From CAYXVJ01 sp050309435 (GTDB taxonomy: Bacteria > Bacillota > Clostridia > Saccharofermentanales > Fastidiosipilaceae): 64,000 bases of DNA. The stretch is from contig JBNRMJ010000013.1 in NCBI GenBank assembly GCA_050309435.1, positions 1-64,000 of the forward strand, written 5' to 3'. Positions 43,991 through 53,021 of the stretch are shown here, piece by piece. The position numbers and the translations under genes were made by a program. Under the pieces are notes generated by a model. The model was given only the letters and a program-made list of their open reading frames with translations, had not been told where the DNA came from and made no database searches. Numbering within the stretch: the stretch's first letter is position 1; each line of letters begins with the position of its first letter.

Positions 43991-44045
43991 AATATGCAGC
44001 TCCAAATATGGATTTTATTCCGTATTTCGGGGCTGTATTTTTTCG
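43991..44045 (+). terminator. Long terminator of the importer operon
   Basis: A two-part stem: ATGCAGCTCC with GGGGCTGTAT outside and AAATATGG with CCGTATTT inside, separated by a one-base bulge, loop of 8 bases, followed by six T. Begins 27 bases after the carboxypeptidase stop. Confidence 0.88.
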
Positions 44046-44170
44046 TCATCCTGTTTTTATACGATATTTTAGGAAGTTTATACTTTTTTGAAAGAAACGG
44101 TCACAAAAGCCCTTCCTCAAACGGATATATAGTAAGAGGAAGTTCTGAAGTAACAGGGGGAGGGGATTTG

Positions 44171-44908
44171 ATGGAGTCAAGACGATTACTTATCAGCTTT
44201 GTGACGACAATTGCTATCTTGTTTACCACGTTATTGGTGGTCACCAATCCAAATCAAAACCATCTCATTAATGCACCGGGTACGGAGCAATACAACGAAC
44301 AGCTTAATCAACCCGTCAAACAACGCGATTTTATTCAGGGACGCAGCGATAATGCCGAAACACTGCCAACCATTCAGGAATCGGTAGACTGGTTGGTACC
44401 GGCCGGGGAAGTAGACGAACGCTTACTCGAACTCGAGGAGGCCGTCGTCTCCTACTACACATTACTGATTAACAGTTTCGCCTGCGGTGAAGTGATCGAA
44501 GATTATGACGTTCTGGATCTCTCGGAAGTTCAAATGCAGAATGTTCTTCGATATCTGGAAAACAAGATGTTGTTCCTGGAAAAGATTCGTGCTCATGATA
44601 TCGACTTGTTTTATCACTGGCATAAACCGCTTGTGACCATCGAGGAGCATCTGATGAGTTCGGACGAAGCCGAGTTGATCATCAGCCTGGAGCTAAGCAA
44701 TATGACGCCCGACGATAACGTACCGGAGCTCGTTAAGTGCGGCCTCAACAGTTTTCGTCTGAGAAAGATCGATGGAGGGTGGAAAATCTATGATATCGAT
44801 TTACTGGATGATAGCGAGAACATGCAGTATCTGAATCGAGAGGCTCTGATTGATCTGTGGACGCCGGAGAGTGTCGAAAGCATGCTTGCCGCATTACGTT
44901 TGAATTAA
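44171..44908 (+). CDS. Uncharacterised membrane-anchored protein
   Basis: 245 residues. An N-terminal hydrophobic segment (about 6-24, LLISFVTTIAILFTTLLVV) is followed by a soluble, acidic domain placed outside the cell. The second half (EHLMSSDEAELIISLELSN, then FRLRKIDGGWKIYDIDLLD) has the look of an NTF2-like or DUF4878-type small fold, which I cannot confirm. GGGGGAGGGG lies before the ATG at 44171; longer in-frame starts upstream lie within the preceding terminator. It precedes the ECF sigma module and could be part of its regulon. Confidence 0.6.
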   Translation: MESRRLLISFVTTIAILFTTLLVVTNPNQNHLINAPGTEQYNEQLNQPVKQRDFIQGRSDNAETLPTIQESVDWLVPAGEVDERLLELEEAVVSYYTLLINSFACGEVIEDYDVLDLSEVQMQNVLRYLENKMLFLEKIRAHDIDLFYHWHKPLVTIEEHLMSSDEAELIISLELSNMTPDDNVPELVKCGLNSFRLRKIDGGWKIYDIDLLDDSENMQYLNREALIDLWTPESVESMLAALRLN

Positions 44909-44995
44909 TTCACCGGACTTCATAAACACAAGCGGTAGAACAACTAATCTAACGTTATAATGGTTTTGATTGATTCTTGTGGTAATTCTATTCGC

Positions 44996-45048
44996 TTGAC
45001 TGACCGTCAACTGATATAGTCTGTCACCGGGATTCATCAGTCAGTCAA
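44996..45048 (+). promoter_or_regulatory. Inverted repeat in front of the ECF sigma gene
   Basis: TTGACTGAC (44996-45004) is exactly complementary to GTCAGTCAA (45040-45048), and a nested CTGAT/ATCAG pair lies inside. The repeat brackets a probable promoter (TATAGT at 45015). It ends 22 bases before the sigma start and could be an operator or an RNA hairpin. Confidence 0.5.
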
Positions 45049-45070
45049 TACCTTAAGGCGGGAAGAGCTT

Positions 45071-45580
45071 GTGAAGTCAGAAATATATAAGGCCGATCGA
45101 TTAGAAAAGCTGTACCAGGAGCATCGTCGGATGATGTTTCATATCGCAATGAAATATCTAGGAGACAATGACTTGGCGATGGACGTGGTCCACGATAGTT
45201 TCATCTCTCTATGGGAGAAATACGAGATGCTCGATTTCTCCAACGAGAAGAAGTTACGCGGTTTGATCGCTCATATCGTAAAAGGAAAAGCAATCGATCT
45301 TATCCGGAAACGAAACCATGAAGTATCCGACGAATTAAGAGATGAACTTCTCGGACAGCATGAAGATATTTATTTCGAGACGGAGAATTTGGATCATATC
45401 CTGGGGCAACTGGATCACGCGTCGGCAGAGCTGATCCGCATGAGATTCGTTATGGATTTACCCTACGATATTATAGCCAACATACTGAGTATCAAGGAAG
45501 CCGCCGCACGTAAGCGAGTCAACCGTGCGAAAATAAAACTTCAGCAAGTTTATGAGGAAATTAGGCATGACGAAACGTAA
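45071..45580 (+). CDS. ECF-type RNA polymerase sigma factor
   Basis: 169 residues. Region 2 (LYQEHRRMMFHIAMKYLGDNDLAMDVVHDSFISLWEKY) and region 4 (RMRFVMDLPYDIIANILSIKEAAARKRVNRAKIKLQQ) are clear. It starts at GTG 45071, with GGGAAG upstream. The anti-sigma-like gene overlaps its end by 14 bases. It should direct RNA polymerase to a small regulon, likely including this operon. Confidence 0.94.
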   Translation: MKSEIYKADRLEKLYQEHRRMMFHIAMKYLGDNDLAMDVVHDSFISLWEKYEMLDFSNEKKLRGLIAHIVKGKAIDLIRKRNHEVSDELRDELLGQHEDIYFETENLDHILGQLDHASAELIRMRFVMDLPYDIIANILSIKEAAARKRVNRAKIKLQQVYEEIRHDET

Positions 45581-46235
45581 AATCGATGATCTTGACGCCA
45601 TCGTGCAGACTCCCGAGCATGAGTTCAATGCAGTTCCTGCTGAATTAGATGATCGCATGGCAGGCTTTTTCGCCGAGCTTCGCGAAAGTGAAGAGCATGA
45701 GCGTGCTTTAAAGCGCCGTCGCAGAGTGATTCATCTTCGTACGGCCGCTGCTGCCGGCTTCGCTGTTATTCTTCTATTGTCGTTTGTTGGTCCTAAGAAG
45801 GTCTGGACTGCCAGTCAGGATGCGATGGCTGTTGTAATTCGAACTGTAAACTCGTATACGACACTGGATTGGATGAATAAGGGAAGCGAAAACGAAGACC
45901 AATTAATACCTTATGAGTTGACGTATCTTCCAGAGGGAATGAAGGTTGTCTCTGAAATTCATGAGGAGACGATGTCTGTCTTAATGATTGAGAATGGTGA
46001 AGGAAATAATATTTCCTATGCTCAAAATGTAATTTCAAAATCAAATTTTCTGATCGATACAGAGCAGACCAGCATTCGTATGAAGAAGGAAGAAAATCGT
46101 TTGTACTATTATTACTTGAATAAAAATTTATATAATATAATTTGGGAAGAGAACGGACAGGAATTCAGATTGATATCTGATCTAGAATTTGAAACGCTTT
46201 TTGAGGTAGCCAGAGGCTTAGTCCCTGCTAAATAA
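45567..46235 (+). CDS. Anti-sigma-like membrane protein with DUF4367-like C-terminus
   Basis: 222 residues. An N-terminal cytoplasmic part (about 1-58, basic near KRRRRVIHLR) precedes one membrane segment (about 62-80, AAAGFAVILLLSFVG), then an outer domain with LIPYELTYLPEGMKVVSEI and ISYAQNVIS as in DUF4367 domains. Gene order and overlap with the sigma gene mark it as the likely anti-sigma factor or sensor. AGGA at 45555 sets the ATG at 45567 rather than the in-frame ATG at 45552. Confidence 0.8.
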   Translation: MTKRKIDDLDAIVQTPEHEFNAVPAELDDRMAGFFAELRESEEHERALKRRRRVIHLRTAAAAGFAVILLLSFVGPKKVWTASQDAMAVVIRTVNSYTTLDWMNKGSENEDQLIPYELTYLPEGMKVVSEIHEETMSVLMIENGEGNNISYAQNVISKSNFLIDTEQTSIRMKKEENRLYYYYLNKNLYNIIWEENGQEFRLISDLEFETLFEVARGLVPAK

Positions 46236-46288
46236 GTATTCACTGCACTCTGCTATTGTATCGGTTTATAAAGAAAAGGGGAGGACTT

Positions 46289-46810
46289 ATGAAGTTAAGA
46301 AGAATCAGGAAAATCGCATTAAGCTTGAGTTTATTGCTGCTGTTGACGGGCATACCGATTAGCCGTCCGGTCAGTGCATCGGCCTTGAATTTGGAATTGA
46401 ATCCGGTCAGAAATCTGGAAGACCTGATTATTAAGGATCCTGTTATCACTCCTGGCGACGATTTGATTATTAAGGATCCTTTCCCCGGCGGTGGCGGTAT
46501 GGTTACGCCGATGGCGACTTATATTAACCAAATTTCTGTTTCATTATCGATTCCTGCCAGTCGTCTTGCTACAATAACAGCTATTGCTCATGTCTATAAT
46601 AATCTTACAATGTATATGGAAGTTACATTGCAGAAAAAAGTTTTACTATGGTGGACAGATGTCGCAACCTTCAAACACTATGGAAAAGATCTTTTTGCAA
46701 CGACGAACCGATATTCTGTTCAACAATCTGGCACGTATCGAGCGAAAGTAAGTGTAACTGTTAATGCCGAAACATTATCCGTAACTTCCGGAGAAGTTAA
46801 AGTACCTTAA
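46289..46810 (+). CDS. Small secreted protein (DUF6147-like)
   Basis: 173 residues with a clear signal peptide (KLRRIRKIALSLSLLLLLTGIPI, cleavage near SASA). A linker contains the doubled segment DLIIKDP (in DLIIKDPVITPGDDLIIKDPF), then a Gly-rich turn and a beta-rich domain (ISVSLSIPASRLATITAIAHVYN, TYRAKVSVTVNAETL). It resembles secreted proteins found beside sigma/anti-sigma pairs in Clostridia. GGGGAGGA sets the start. It is probably the output or ligand of the ECF module; this is inference. Confidence 0.7.
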   Translation: MKLRRIRKIALSLSLLLLLTGIPISRPVSASALNLELNPVRNLEDLIIKDPVITPGDDLIIKDPFPGGGGMVTPMATYINQISVSLSIPASRLATITAIAHVYNNLTMYMEVTLQKKVLLWWTDVATFKHYGKDLFATTNRYSVQQSGTYRAKVSVTVNAETLSVTSGEVKVP

Positions 46811-46830
46811 TCAGATCTAACAATATTGAG

Positions 46831-46867
46831 AAAGACCAGATATTGGAATCAATATCTGGTCTTTTTT
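46831..46867 (+). terminator. Terminator of the ECF module
   Basis: AAAGACCAGATATTG pairs with CAATATCTGGTCTTT around a 4-base loop, with the 3' arm running into T. Bases 46868-47080 hold no other feature I can support. Confidence 0.92.
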
Positions 46868-47091
46868 CGTGTCAATTCATTTCAACTATATCAATTCATA
46901 ATGTCCTATAAATTCTAAGATATTTCGGATATTTGCGATATGATTGGAGTTAATAGCGGATAATTATAGTGTCCGGACTGCAATGATAATTGAACCAGGT
47001 GTGTTCTAATGTCAACAGGAGTTTATATGGTTTTATGTGAAGAGAATTATCTCGTTTATTACAAGATAATGTTTATCGTATGGAGAAGGTA

Positions 47092-47568
47092 ATGACTGAA
47101 AAAATTTTGATTGAAGAAATACCAATATCTGAAGTAAAAGGATTTTGGGACCTGCATATCAAGTATTTGATCGATGATGGAATCGTGTCAGACGATGAGG
47201 ATAAAGCCTATTTTGAAGGAAGCGAGTACCGGGGGATTATCGAGAAACTCATGGCTCGTGAAAAAGACAGGCTCCATCTCGTTTATTTTCGTTTAGGCGA
47301 AGTAAGAATTGCTGCTGCCTCCTTTTGCACGTATAAGAGCGAGGACGGGAAATGTTTCATATTGGATTTCTGGGTTTTTCCGGAATATCGGGGCAATGGC
47401 ACGGGTCACAGGTGTTTTGATGCCCTGGAGCAATATACGAAAGCCGACGGAGCTATCTATTACGAACTGAACTCCGAAAAAGAAGACTCTGTAAGGTTTT
47501 GGCAGTCCATTGGTTTTGTCGAAAACGGAAGAGACGAGTATGATATGCCGCTGTATATCAGGAGATAA
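47092..47568 (+). CDS. GNAT acetyltransferase
   Basis: 158 residues. The acetyl-CoA loop is VFPEYRGNGTGHRCFDALEQY, followed by YYELNSEKEDSVRFWQSIGF, the usual GNAT ending. The substrate is unknown. GGAGAAGG at 47082-47089 sets the start at the ATG at 47092; an in-frame ATG at 47080 would overlap that site. Confidence 0.9.
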   Translation: MTEKILIEEIPISEVKGFWDLHIKYLIDDGIVSDDEDKAYFEGSEYRGIIEKLMAREKDRLHLVYFRLGEVRIAAASFCTYKSEDGKCFILDFWVFPEYRGNGTGHRCFDALEQYTKADGAIYYELNSEKEDSVRFWQSIGFVENGRDEYDMPLYIRR

Positions 47569-47595
47569 TCTTCGGTTTATCGATCTGAACGAATG

Positions 47596-47639
47596 AAAAA
47601 AGAGCTACTCGATTGATAACAATCGGATAGCTCTTTTTC
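47596..47639. terminator. Bidirectional terminator between acetyltransferase and guaA
   Basis: AAAAAGAGCTA and TAGCTCTTTTT form the outer stem and CGATTG/CAATCG the inner one, with a 4-base loop. A-run and T-run flank it, so it serves both strands. Confidence 0.92.
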
Positions 47640-47702
47640 TTTACTCATAAGAACTCAGATCTTGTTAAAGCATACTTACCTTCGTGAAAGCTTATATGAG
47701 GC

Positions 47703-49265
47703 TTACTCCCACTCGATGGTGCTCGGGGGTTTGCTCGTGATGTCGTATACGATACGGTTGATATGTCCGACTTCGTTAACGATTCGCGTGGATACGCGCT
47801 CCAGGACATCGAAAGGAATCTTGGCCCAGTCGGCTGTCATGAAATCGCTTGTTGTGACACCGCGTAGAGCGATCGTGTAATCGTAGGTTCGGGCATCTCC
47901 CATGACGCCTACCGAGCGCATATTCGTCAATACGGCGAAGTACTGAGAAATGCTGCGGTGAAGACCTGCCTTGAAGATTTCGTCTCTGTAGATGGCATCT
48001 GCTTCCTGCAGAAGTTTTACCTTATCGGCCGTGATCTCGCCTAGAATACGAACCGCAAGTCCGGGACCGGGGAAGGGCTGACGCCAGACCAGTTCCTCGG
48101 GCATGCCGAGTTCTTCGCCGGCTCTGCGGACTTCGTCTTTAAACAGGTCGCGAAGTGGCTCGACTAATTCCTTGAACTCGATGTTATCGGGAAGACCTCC
48201 GACGTTGTGGTGGCTCTTGATAACGGCTGCGTCGTCCGTACCGCTTTCGATAACGTCAGGATAAATGGTGCCCTGGACCAGAACATCGACCGCACCGATC
48301 TTCTTGGCTTCTTCTTCGAAGACGCGAATAAACTCTTCTCCGATGATCTTGCGCTTCGTTTCGGGATCGGTGATGCCGGCCAGACGACCGAGGAAACGAT
48401 CACCTGCATCTACACGCTTCAGATTCATCCGGAAGTGATTGCCAAAGACTTCTTCAACCTGCCTGGCTTCGTCTTTTCGTAAGAGACCGTGGTCTACGAA
48501 GATGCAGTGCAGATTCTGACCGACGGCGCGATGTATCAGGAGAGCCGCTACGGCCGAGTCGACACCGCCGCTGAAGGCACAGAGAATCTTCTTACCGGCC
48601 AGGCGTACTTTCAAGTCGGCGATGGTCTGCTCGACGAAGGTGGACATCTTCCAGTCAGCGGAAAGACCGGCAACCTTGAAGAGGAAGTTCGAGAGCATGA
48701 GTGTTCCGTCCGTTGTATGATTTACTTCAGGATGGAACTGGGTGGCGTAAAATTTCTTTTTGGCATGAGACATTGCCGCGATCGGGCAGGCTTCCGAGGA
48801 AGCTGTTTTCACGAAACCTTCGGGCATGCGCTCGATGCGATCGCCGTGACTCATCCAGGCCACGGATTTATAAGAGGCTCCGGTCATCAGAGGATCCGTG
48901 CAGTCTGTGACATGAATGACAGTGTTGCCGTATTCTTTTCCATTGGGGTCGGACAAGACTTCACCGCCCAGCAGATGCGCCATGAGTTGTGCACCATAGC
49001 AGATGCCGAGAACCGGGATGCCTAAATCGAAGATCGCCGGATCATAGCTCGGGCTGCCTTCGGCATAAACGCTCTTGGGACCGCCGGTAAAAATGATCGC
49101 CTTATAGTTAGCGTTCCTGATCTGATCAAGCGGCGTACGGTAGGGAAGAACTTCACAATAAACATTCAGATCGCGGACACGCCGGCCGATCAACTGGGCA
49201 TACTGCCCGCCAAAATCCAGAATCAGGACTTTCTCATGACCCTGTATAAAATCACTCATTATCAT
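47703..49265 (-). CDS. guaA: GMP synthase (glutamine-hydrolysing)
   Basis: Converts XMP to GMP with ATP and glutamine in the cytoplasm. About 520 residues. The N-terminal class I amidotransferase has ILDFGGQYAQLI and the catalytic Cys in GICYGAQ, with His in TQFHPEVNH. The ATP pyrophosphatase domain has the P-loop FSGGVDSAVAA, and the dimerisation domain ends NRIVYDITSKPPSTIEWE, the family C-terminus. GTGAGG is 5 bases before the ATG at 49265 and 11 before an ATG at 49259; either is possible. No purine riboswitch is recognisable upstream. Confidence 0.97.
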   Translation of the reverse strand: MIMSDFIQGHEKVLILDFGGQYAQLIGRRVRDLNVYCEVLPYRTPLDQIRNANYKAIIFTGGPKSVYAEGSPSYDPAIFDLGIPVLGICYGAQLMAHLLGGEVLSDPNGKEYGNTVIHVTDCTDPLMTGASYKSVAWMSHGDRIERMPEGFVKTASSEACPIAAMSHAKKKFYATQFHPEVNHTTDGTLMLSNFLFKVAGLSADWKMSTFVEQTIADLKVRLAGKKILCAFSGGVDSAVAALLIHRAVGQNLHCIFVDHGLLRKDEARQVEEVFGNHFRMNLKRVDAGDRFLGRLAGITDPETKRKIIGEEFIRVFEEEAKKIGAVDVLVQGTIYPDVIESGTDDAAVIKSHHNVGGLPDNIEFKELVEPLRDLFKDEVRRAGEELGMPEELVWRQPFPGPGLAVRILGEITADKVKLLQEADAIYRDEIFKAGLHRSISQYFAVLTNMRSVGVMGDARTYDYTIALRGVTTSDFMTADWAKIPFDVLERVSTRIVNEVGHINRIVYDITSKPPSTIEWE

Positions 49266-49432
49266 TTTTACCTCACTCAAAGCCAACATATTGCTTCAAT
49301 TGTACCTCTCCGTCCGGTATCTGAAAAGTAGAATCAGGCCTGTCGCCCGATTTTGTGCAAATGTCTTTCTGTAAAAGCGGCAAAGGAGCACCTGTGTCTG
49401 CAAAGCCATTCAGGCTTTAGTAGAATCAAGGT

Positions 49433-49942
49433 ATGAGCGAACATGATTTTATTATACATTCCATCGAACCGACCTTTGACGAAAACAGTCGCATTCTGAT
49501 CCTTGGAAGCTTCCCCTCCGTTAAAACGAGAGAAGCTGCCTTTCCTTACGGACATCCCCAAAACCGTTTCTGGTCTTTGATGTCAAGAATTCTGGACATC
49601 GATCCGCCGCTGACAGCCCGGGAACCGGAGCGTGCCCGCAAGCACTTGCTTCAACGCGGTATAGCCTTATGGGATACGATCGCATCCTGCGAGATCATCG
49701 GATCGTCGGACAGTTCGATTCGAAATGCGACACCGACGGATTTGGGCCGGATATTAGAAACGGCTGATATTCGGATGGTCTTTTGCAACGGGGGGACCTC
49801 GTATAAGCTATATCGGAAATGGCAGTATAAACGCTATGGTTATGAAGCCGGACTCTTACCGAGCACCTCGCCTGCGAATGCGGCCTGGTCCATGGATCGA
49901 TTGTATGAATCCTGGCGACAGATCCTGGACTATCTGGATTGA
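49433..49942 (+). CDS. UDG-superfamily DNA glycosylase (hypoxanthine/deoxyinosine type)
   Basis: 169 residues. Motif 1 is ILGSFPSVKTREAAFPYGHPQNRFW and motif 2 is LLPSTSPANAAW, which fit the deoxyinosine glycosylase branch (family 6 of the UDG superfamily). The conserved Asn in HPQNRFW is the expected catalytic residue. It would remove hypoxanthine, from adenine deamination, from DNA. No strong ribosome site is visible before the ATG; a weak one may be AAGG. Confidence 0.9.
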   Translation: MSEHDFIIHSIEPTFDENSRILILGSFPSVKTREAAFPYGHPQNRFWSLMSRILDIDPPLTAREPERARKHLLQRGIALWDTIASCEIIGSSDSSIRNATPTDLGRILETADIRMVFCNGGTSYKLYRKWQYKRYGYEAGLLPSTSPANAAWSMDRLYESWRQILDYLD

Positions 49943-50060
49943 TATTTCGGCTTGGAAACGGGTCTGTTCGAGCTCTTAACTCTTGCAAGCTGCTATCGTG
50001 ATAACCTACAATAGGCTACAGATAAATGTCCAAATTCGCCTGTGAATGAAGGAGCTTAAT

Positions 50061-50714
50061 ATGTTAGATGTTATGAAACGATGCGAAGAGATCGGCTTTC
50101 TGCCCGTCATTAAACTTAATCATCCGGAAAGAGATGCAGTGAAGCTGGCGGCCGCTCTGATCGAGGGCGGCATCCCGGCGGCGGAAGTGACTTTTCGCGC
50201 GGCAGGTGCCGATATTGCGATTCGCTTGATGCGGGAAGCTTATCCCGAGATGCTGGTCGGAGCCGGTACGGTCCTGACCATGGACCAGGCGAAGTCCGCG
50301 GTTGAGGCCGGCGCTCTCTTTATCGTCAGTCCTGGGCTGGATGAAGACATCGTACGATATGCGCAGTCCGAAGGCGTCGCGGTATTCCCGGGCGCGGTTA
50401 CGCCGACGGAGATTCAAGCTGCGATGAAGCTGGGTTTGTCCGTGGTGAAATTCTTTCCGGCTGAACAGTATGGCGGCATGAAGACGATCAAGGCTTTAAG
50501 TGCTCCTTTCTCCAATGTGCGTTTCGTGCCGACCGGCGGCGTTAACCTGTCGAATCTGGGTCAATACGCTCAGCTCAAGTGCATCTTTGCCTGCGGAGGC
50601 AGCTATATGATCAGCGACGAGTTACTGGAGACGGAGAACTGGGCCGAGATCACGAGACTGTCGGCCGAAACCAGACGGACGATCGATCTGGCTCGCAATC
50701 CCGTATTGTTCTAG
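50061..50714 (+). CDS. eda: KDPG/KHG aldolase
   Basis: 217 residues. Cleaves 2-keto-3-deoxy-6-phosphogluconate to pyruvate and glyceraldehyde 3-phosphate. AEVTFRAAGA holds the catalytic Glu and Arg, VGAGTVLT the pyruvate site, and the Schiff-base Lys is in SVVKFFPAEQYGG. PTGGVN binds phosphate. AAGGAG at 50049-50054 sets the ATG at 50061. No kdgK or dehydratase gene is adjacent. Its stop shares the bases CTAG with the stop of the opposing metallohydrolase gene. Confidence 0.95.
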   Translation: MLDVMKRCEEIGFLPVIKLNHPERDAVKLAAALIEGGIPAAEVTFRAAGADIAIRLMREAYPEMLVGAGTVLTMDQAKSAVEAGALFIVSPGLDEDIVRYAQSEGVAVFPGAVTPTEIQAAMKLGLSVVKFFPAEQYGGMKTIKALSAPFSNVRFVPTGGVNLSNLGQYAQLKCIFACGGSYMISDELLETENWAEITRLSAETRRTIDLARNPVLF

Positions 50715-51898
50715 TCATTGACGGCCAATTTGAAAACCGTCCATTCCTCAAACGCCCTAAACAGCTCGCTGTCGAAATGTTCCTCTAGATAGCGACTGTT
50801 TGCTTGAACATCGGGGTTGTCTGCCAGCCCCGGACCGGCCGAAAGTAATCCGTAGGCCGGTTTTATTATGTCGTAAAGTTCGGTAAGCGCGTCCAGGCCG
50901 TGATGGGCCAGCTGAACAATCGAGGCATCAAGCCGATTTTCATAGCGCTCGATTAAGCGAGTGGTGGCATCGTCTTGGATATCGCCCAGAACCAGCAGCT
51001 TGTGTTTAGAACCTTCGAATTGAAAACGGATCACGGCCGAAGAGTCATTTTCCCGCCACAGATCTTCGTTATAGGCGTTGAGAAATTCCACTCGCACGCC
51101 ATCGATTTCCAGTTCGAAGCCGGCACGAATCGTCGCGTAACGTCTTCTTTCGATCATTTCATCCACCGCGTCATAGTAAAAAGCAGATTGGTGCTCGTTT
51201 TCATCGAAGACTTCTTCATCATGCAGTTTTTTCGGATAATCCACACTCATTAAGAGGCCGATCGGAATTGTCCAGTCATAAATAACGGCCGCTGCGCTGC
51301 GAACGTGATCGTTATGCGGGTGGGTAAGAATCCAGAGATCGACAGCCCCGTTGGTATGGGCTTCCAGCCACTGCTTAAGATTGTCCAGCTCGCCCGTGCC
51401 GGGGCCGTGAATGATTCGACTACCGTCCGGGGATAGTGCTTGCATGCCGCCGTCTATCAGTATGGTACGGCCGCCCGGTGTTTGAATCATCAGGCTCAGC
51501 CCGTTTCCCGAACCCGGTCGCTTCGTATAGGTAATCGGTGCCATGATGATTTTATAGTAGCCGGGTTCGGAGGCCATGATAGAATCCCGGACATCGTTCG
51601 TGCGAAAGATCTCTAGTCCCCCGTTATGTCTCGACAAAAGAAAATCCGCTCCATTTTCCAAGAGCTCCGATAGGATCGATGAACCATATCGGGCCGGAAA
51701 GACGAGCGGATTAACGATGAATGCAGCAGAGGAGGGAGCGGCTCGCATCAGATAAGCTGTCAGAGCGGTAAAGAATAAGGCGGTCAAGGTGGCAAGCAAG
51801 AAGATTACGCGACCGGAAAGGCTCCTTTGTCGTGCGGGGCTAAAGTCATTCTTCTTGTTCTTGTCGAGGCTCTTTCGGGACACATAATCAACTCCCAT
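50711..51898 (-). CDS. Membrane-anchored metallo-beta-lactamase-fold hydrolase (ComEC C-terminal-like)
   Basis: 395 residues. A basic N-terminus and one membrane segment (about 32-52) are followed by an outer domain with GNGLSLMIQTPGGRTILIDGG, the metal motif THPHNDHVRS, VEFLNAYNEDLWRENDSSAVIRF, VLGDIQDD and QLAHHGLD. This layout matches the stand-alone relatives of the ComEC nuclease domain. A nuclease or phosphodiesterase role outside the membrane is likely; a competence role cannot be claimed. There is a non-conserved insert at about 60-110. Confidence 0.87.
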   Translation of the reverse strand: MGVDYVSRKSLDKNKKNDFSPARQRSLSGRVIFLLATLTALFFTALTAYLMRAAPSSAAFIVNPLVFPARYGSSILSELLENGADFLLSRHNGGLEIFRTNDVRDSIMASEPGYYKIIMAPITYTKRPGSGNGLSLMIQTPGGRTILIDGGMQALSPDGSRIIHGPGTGELDNLKQWLEAHTNGAVDLWILTHPHNDHVRSAAAVIYDWTIPIGLLMSVDYPKKLHDEEVFDENEHQSAFYYDAVDEMIERRRYATIRAGFELEIDGVRVEFLNAYNEDLWRENDSSAVIRFQFEGSKHKLLVLGDIQDDATTRLIERYENRLDASIVQLAHHGLDALTELYDIIKPAYGLLSAGPGLADNPDVQANSRYLEEHFDSELFRAFEEWTVFKLAVND

Positions 51899-51940
51899 CG
51901 CCTGTATAACTATCTTATTTCTTCAATATAGCCATGCATT

Positions 51941-52822
51941 TTAGTCGCGGGCGATAAACTCCGCGATGCCGCCAAGCAGTGGTTCGAAGTTGACGCCTCT
52001 TCTTTGGTAGTCGGGCTGATCGGTCGAAATTTCGATCGCATGGTAAACAAATTCCGTGGCAAAAGCCGTGGCCTGCTCCAGATCTTTTCCGGACATGAGT
52101 ACGGCACTCAAAACACTGGCGAAGAGGTCACCGGTACCATGCAGCGACACGGGATATAGCGGACCGCTGATCGATGATGTCTTGATATCGTGGCCGGCGA
52201 TGAAGTTGGTGATCGAACCGGCATTGTCGGTGATGCCCTTCAGGACGATGTATTTGGCTCCGAGTTCGAGCAGGGCATCCATCAGGCGGTCGATCTCTTC
52301 TCGAGACGGGCTCTGGCCGGTATAGGGCAGGCCGGTCAGGAAGGATGCTTCGGTCAGATTAGGCGTGAGCACGTCGGCGACGGCGGCCAGACGTTTCATT
52401 TCGTCGCATAGCTCCTGCGTATAGGTCGGATACATCTTACCGTGATCGGCCATGACAGGGTCGATGATCATGAGGGCATGCGGGTAACGGTTTTTCAGTT
52501 CGAGAATGATGTCGATCTGATCCTTGGAACCGAGAAAACCGCTGTAAATCGCGTCCAGATCCACGTCGATATTGGCCCAGGCGTCGATATACTTCTGCAG
52601 ATCTTCGGTTGTGTCACGCATGGTGTAGGCAGGATACATCGTGTGTGAAGAGAAGATCGCCGTGGGAACGGGGCAGACATCGATACCGCCGGCAGAGAGC
52701 ACCGGGATGGCTACGGTGAGGCTGCATTTTCCATAGCCGCAGATGTCATGAACCGCGGCAACGCGCGGGATATACTTGTCTTTGCCTTGGTAGAGACGCA
52801 CTTCGTTAGCAGATTTTTTCAT
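51941..52822 (-). CDS. Pyridoxal/pyridoxamine kinase-like protein
   Basis: 293 residues of the ribokinase superfamily. AAVHDICGYGKCSLTVAIPVLSAGG, VPTAIFSSHT, YSGFLGSKDQ, VLTPNLTEASFLTG and the catalytic SLHGTGDLFAS follow the PdxY/PdxK pattern. It would phosphorylate pyridoxal or related vitamers with ATP in the salvage of vitamin B6. A monocistronic gene; the start is set by an AAGAAGGT-like site. Confidence 0.9.
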   Translation of the reverse strand: MKKSANEVRLYQGKDKYIPRVAAVHDICGYGKCSLTVAIPVLSAGGIDVCPVPTAIFSSHTMYPAYTMRDTTEDLQKYIDAWANIDVDLDAIYSGFLGSKDQIDIILELKNRYPHALMIIDPVMADHGKMYPTYTQELCDEMKRLAAVADVLTPNLTEASFLTGLPYTGQSPSREEIDRLMDALLELGAKYIVLKGITDNAGSITNFIAGHDIKTSSISGPLYPVSLHGTGDLFASVLSAVLMSGKDLEQATAFATEFVYHAIEISTDQPDYQRRGVNFEPLLGGIAEFIARD

Positions 52823-52962
52823 TCATAGACCTTCTTTCCAAACTTATGAGAAGATTGTACATCAAAGCCGACTGACGTGAAGTGCCATGAGGAGTAATGC
52901 CGGGAAAATCGGAATTTTGGCAGATAGAGGAAAGTCTTATAGAGTATAATGGTAGAAGAATA

Positions 52963-52992
52963 CTATCTTTGCCACTATTCATATAAAGATAG
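52963..52992 (+). promoter_or_regulatory. Stem-loop upstream of the helical-repeat/radical SAM operon
   Basis: CTATCTTT (52963-52970) and AAAGATAG (52985-52992) form a perfect 8-bp inverted repeat with a 14-base loop. TATAAT at 52945-52950 lies just upstream, so the hairpin would be at the 5' end of the transcript or form an operator. Confidence 0.5.
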
Positions 52993-53021
52993 ATAAACTC
53001 GATTGAGCGAAGGGAATGAGA

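Noticed and set aside
49266..49432. Purine riboswitch before guaA
   Set aside because: No TATA-closed P1 helix or the conserved loop sequences can be found in the short space between guaA and the divergent glycosylase gene.
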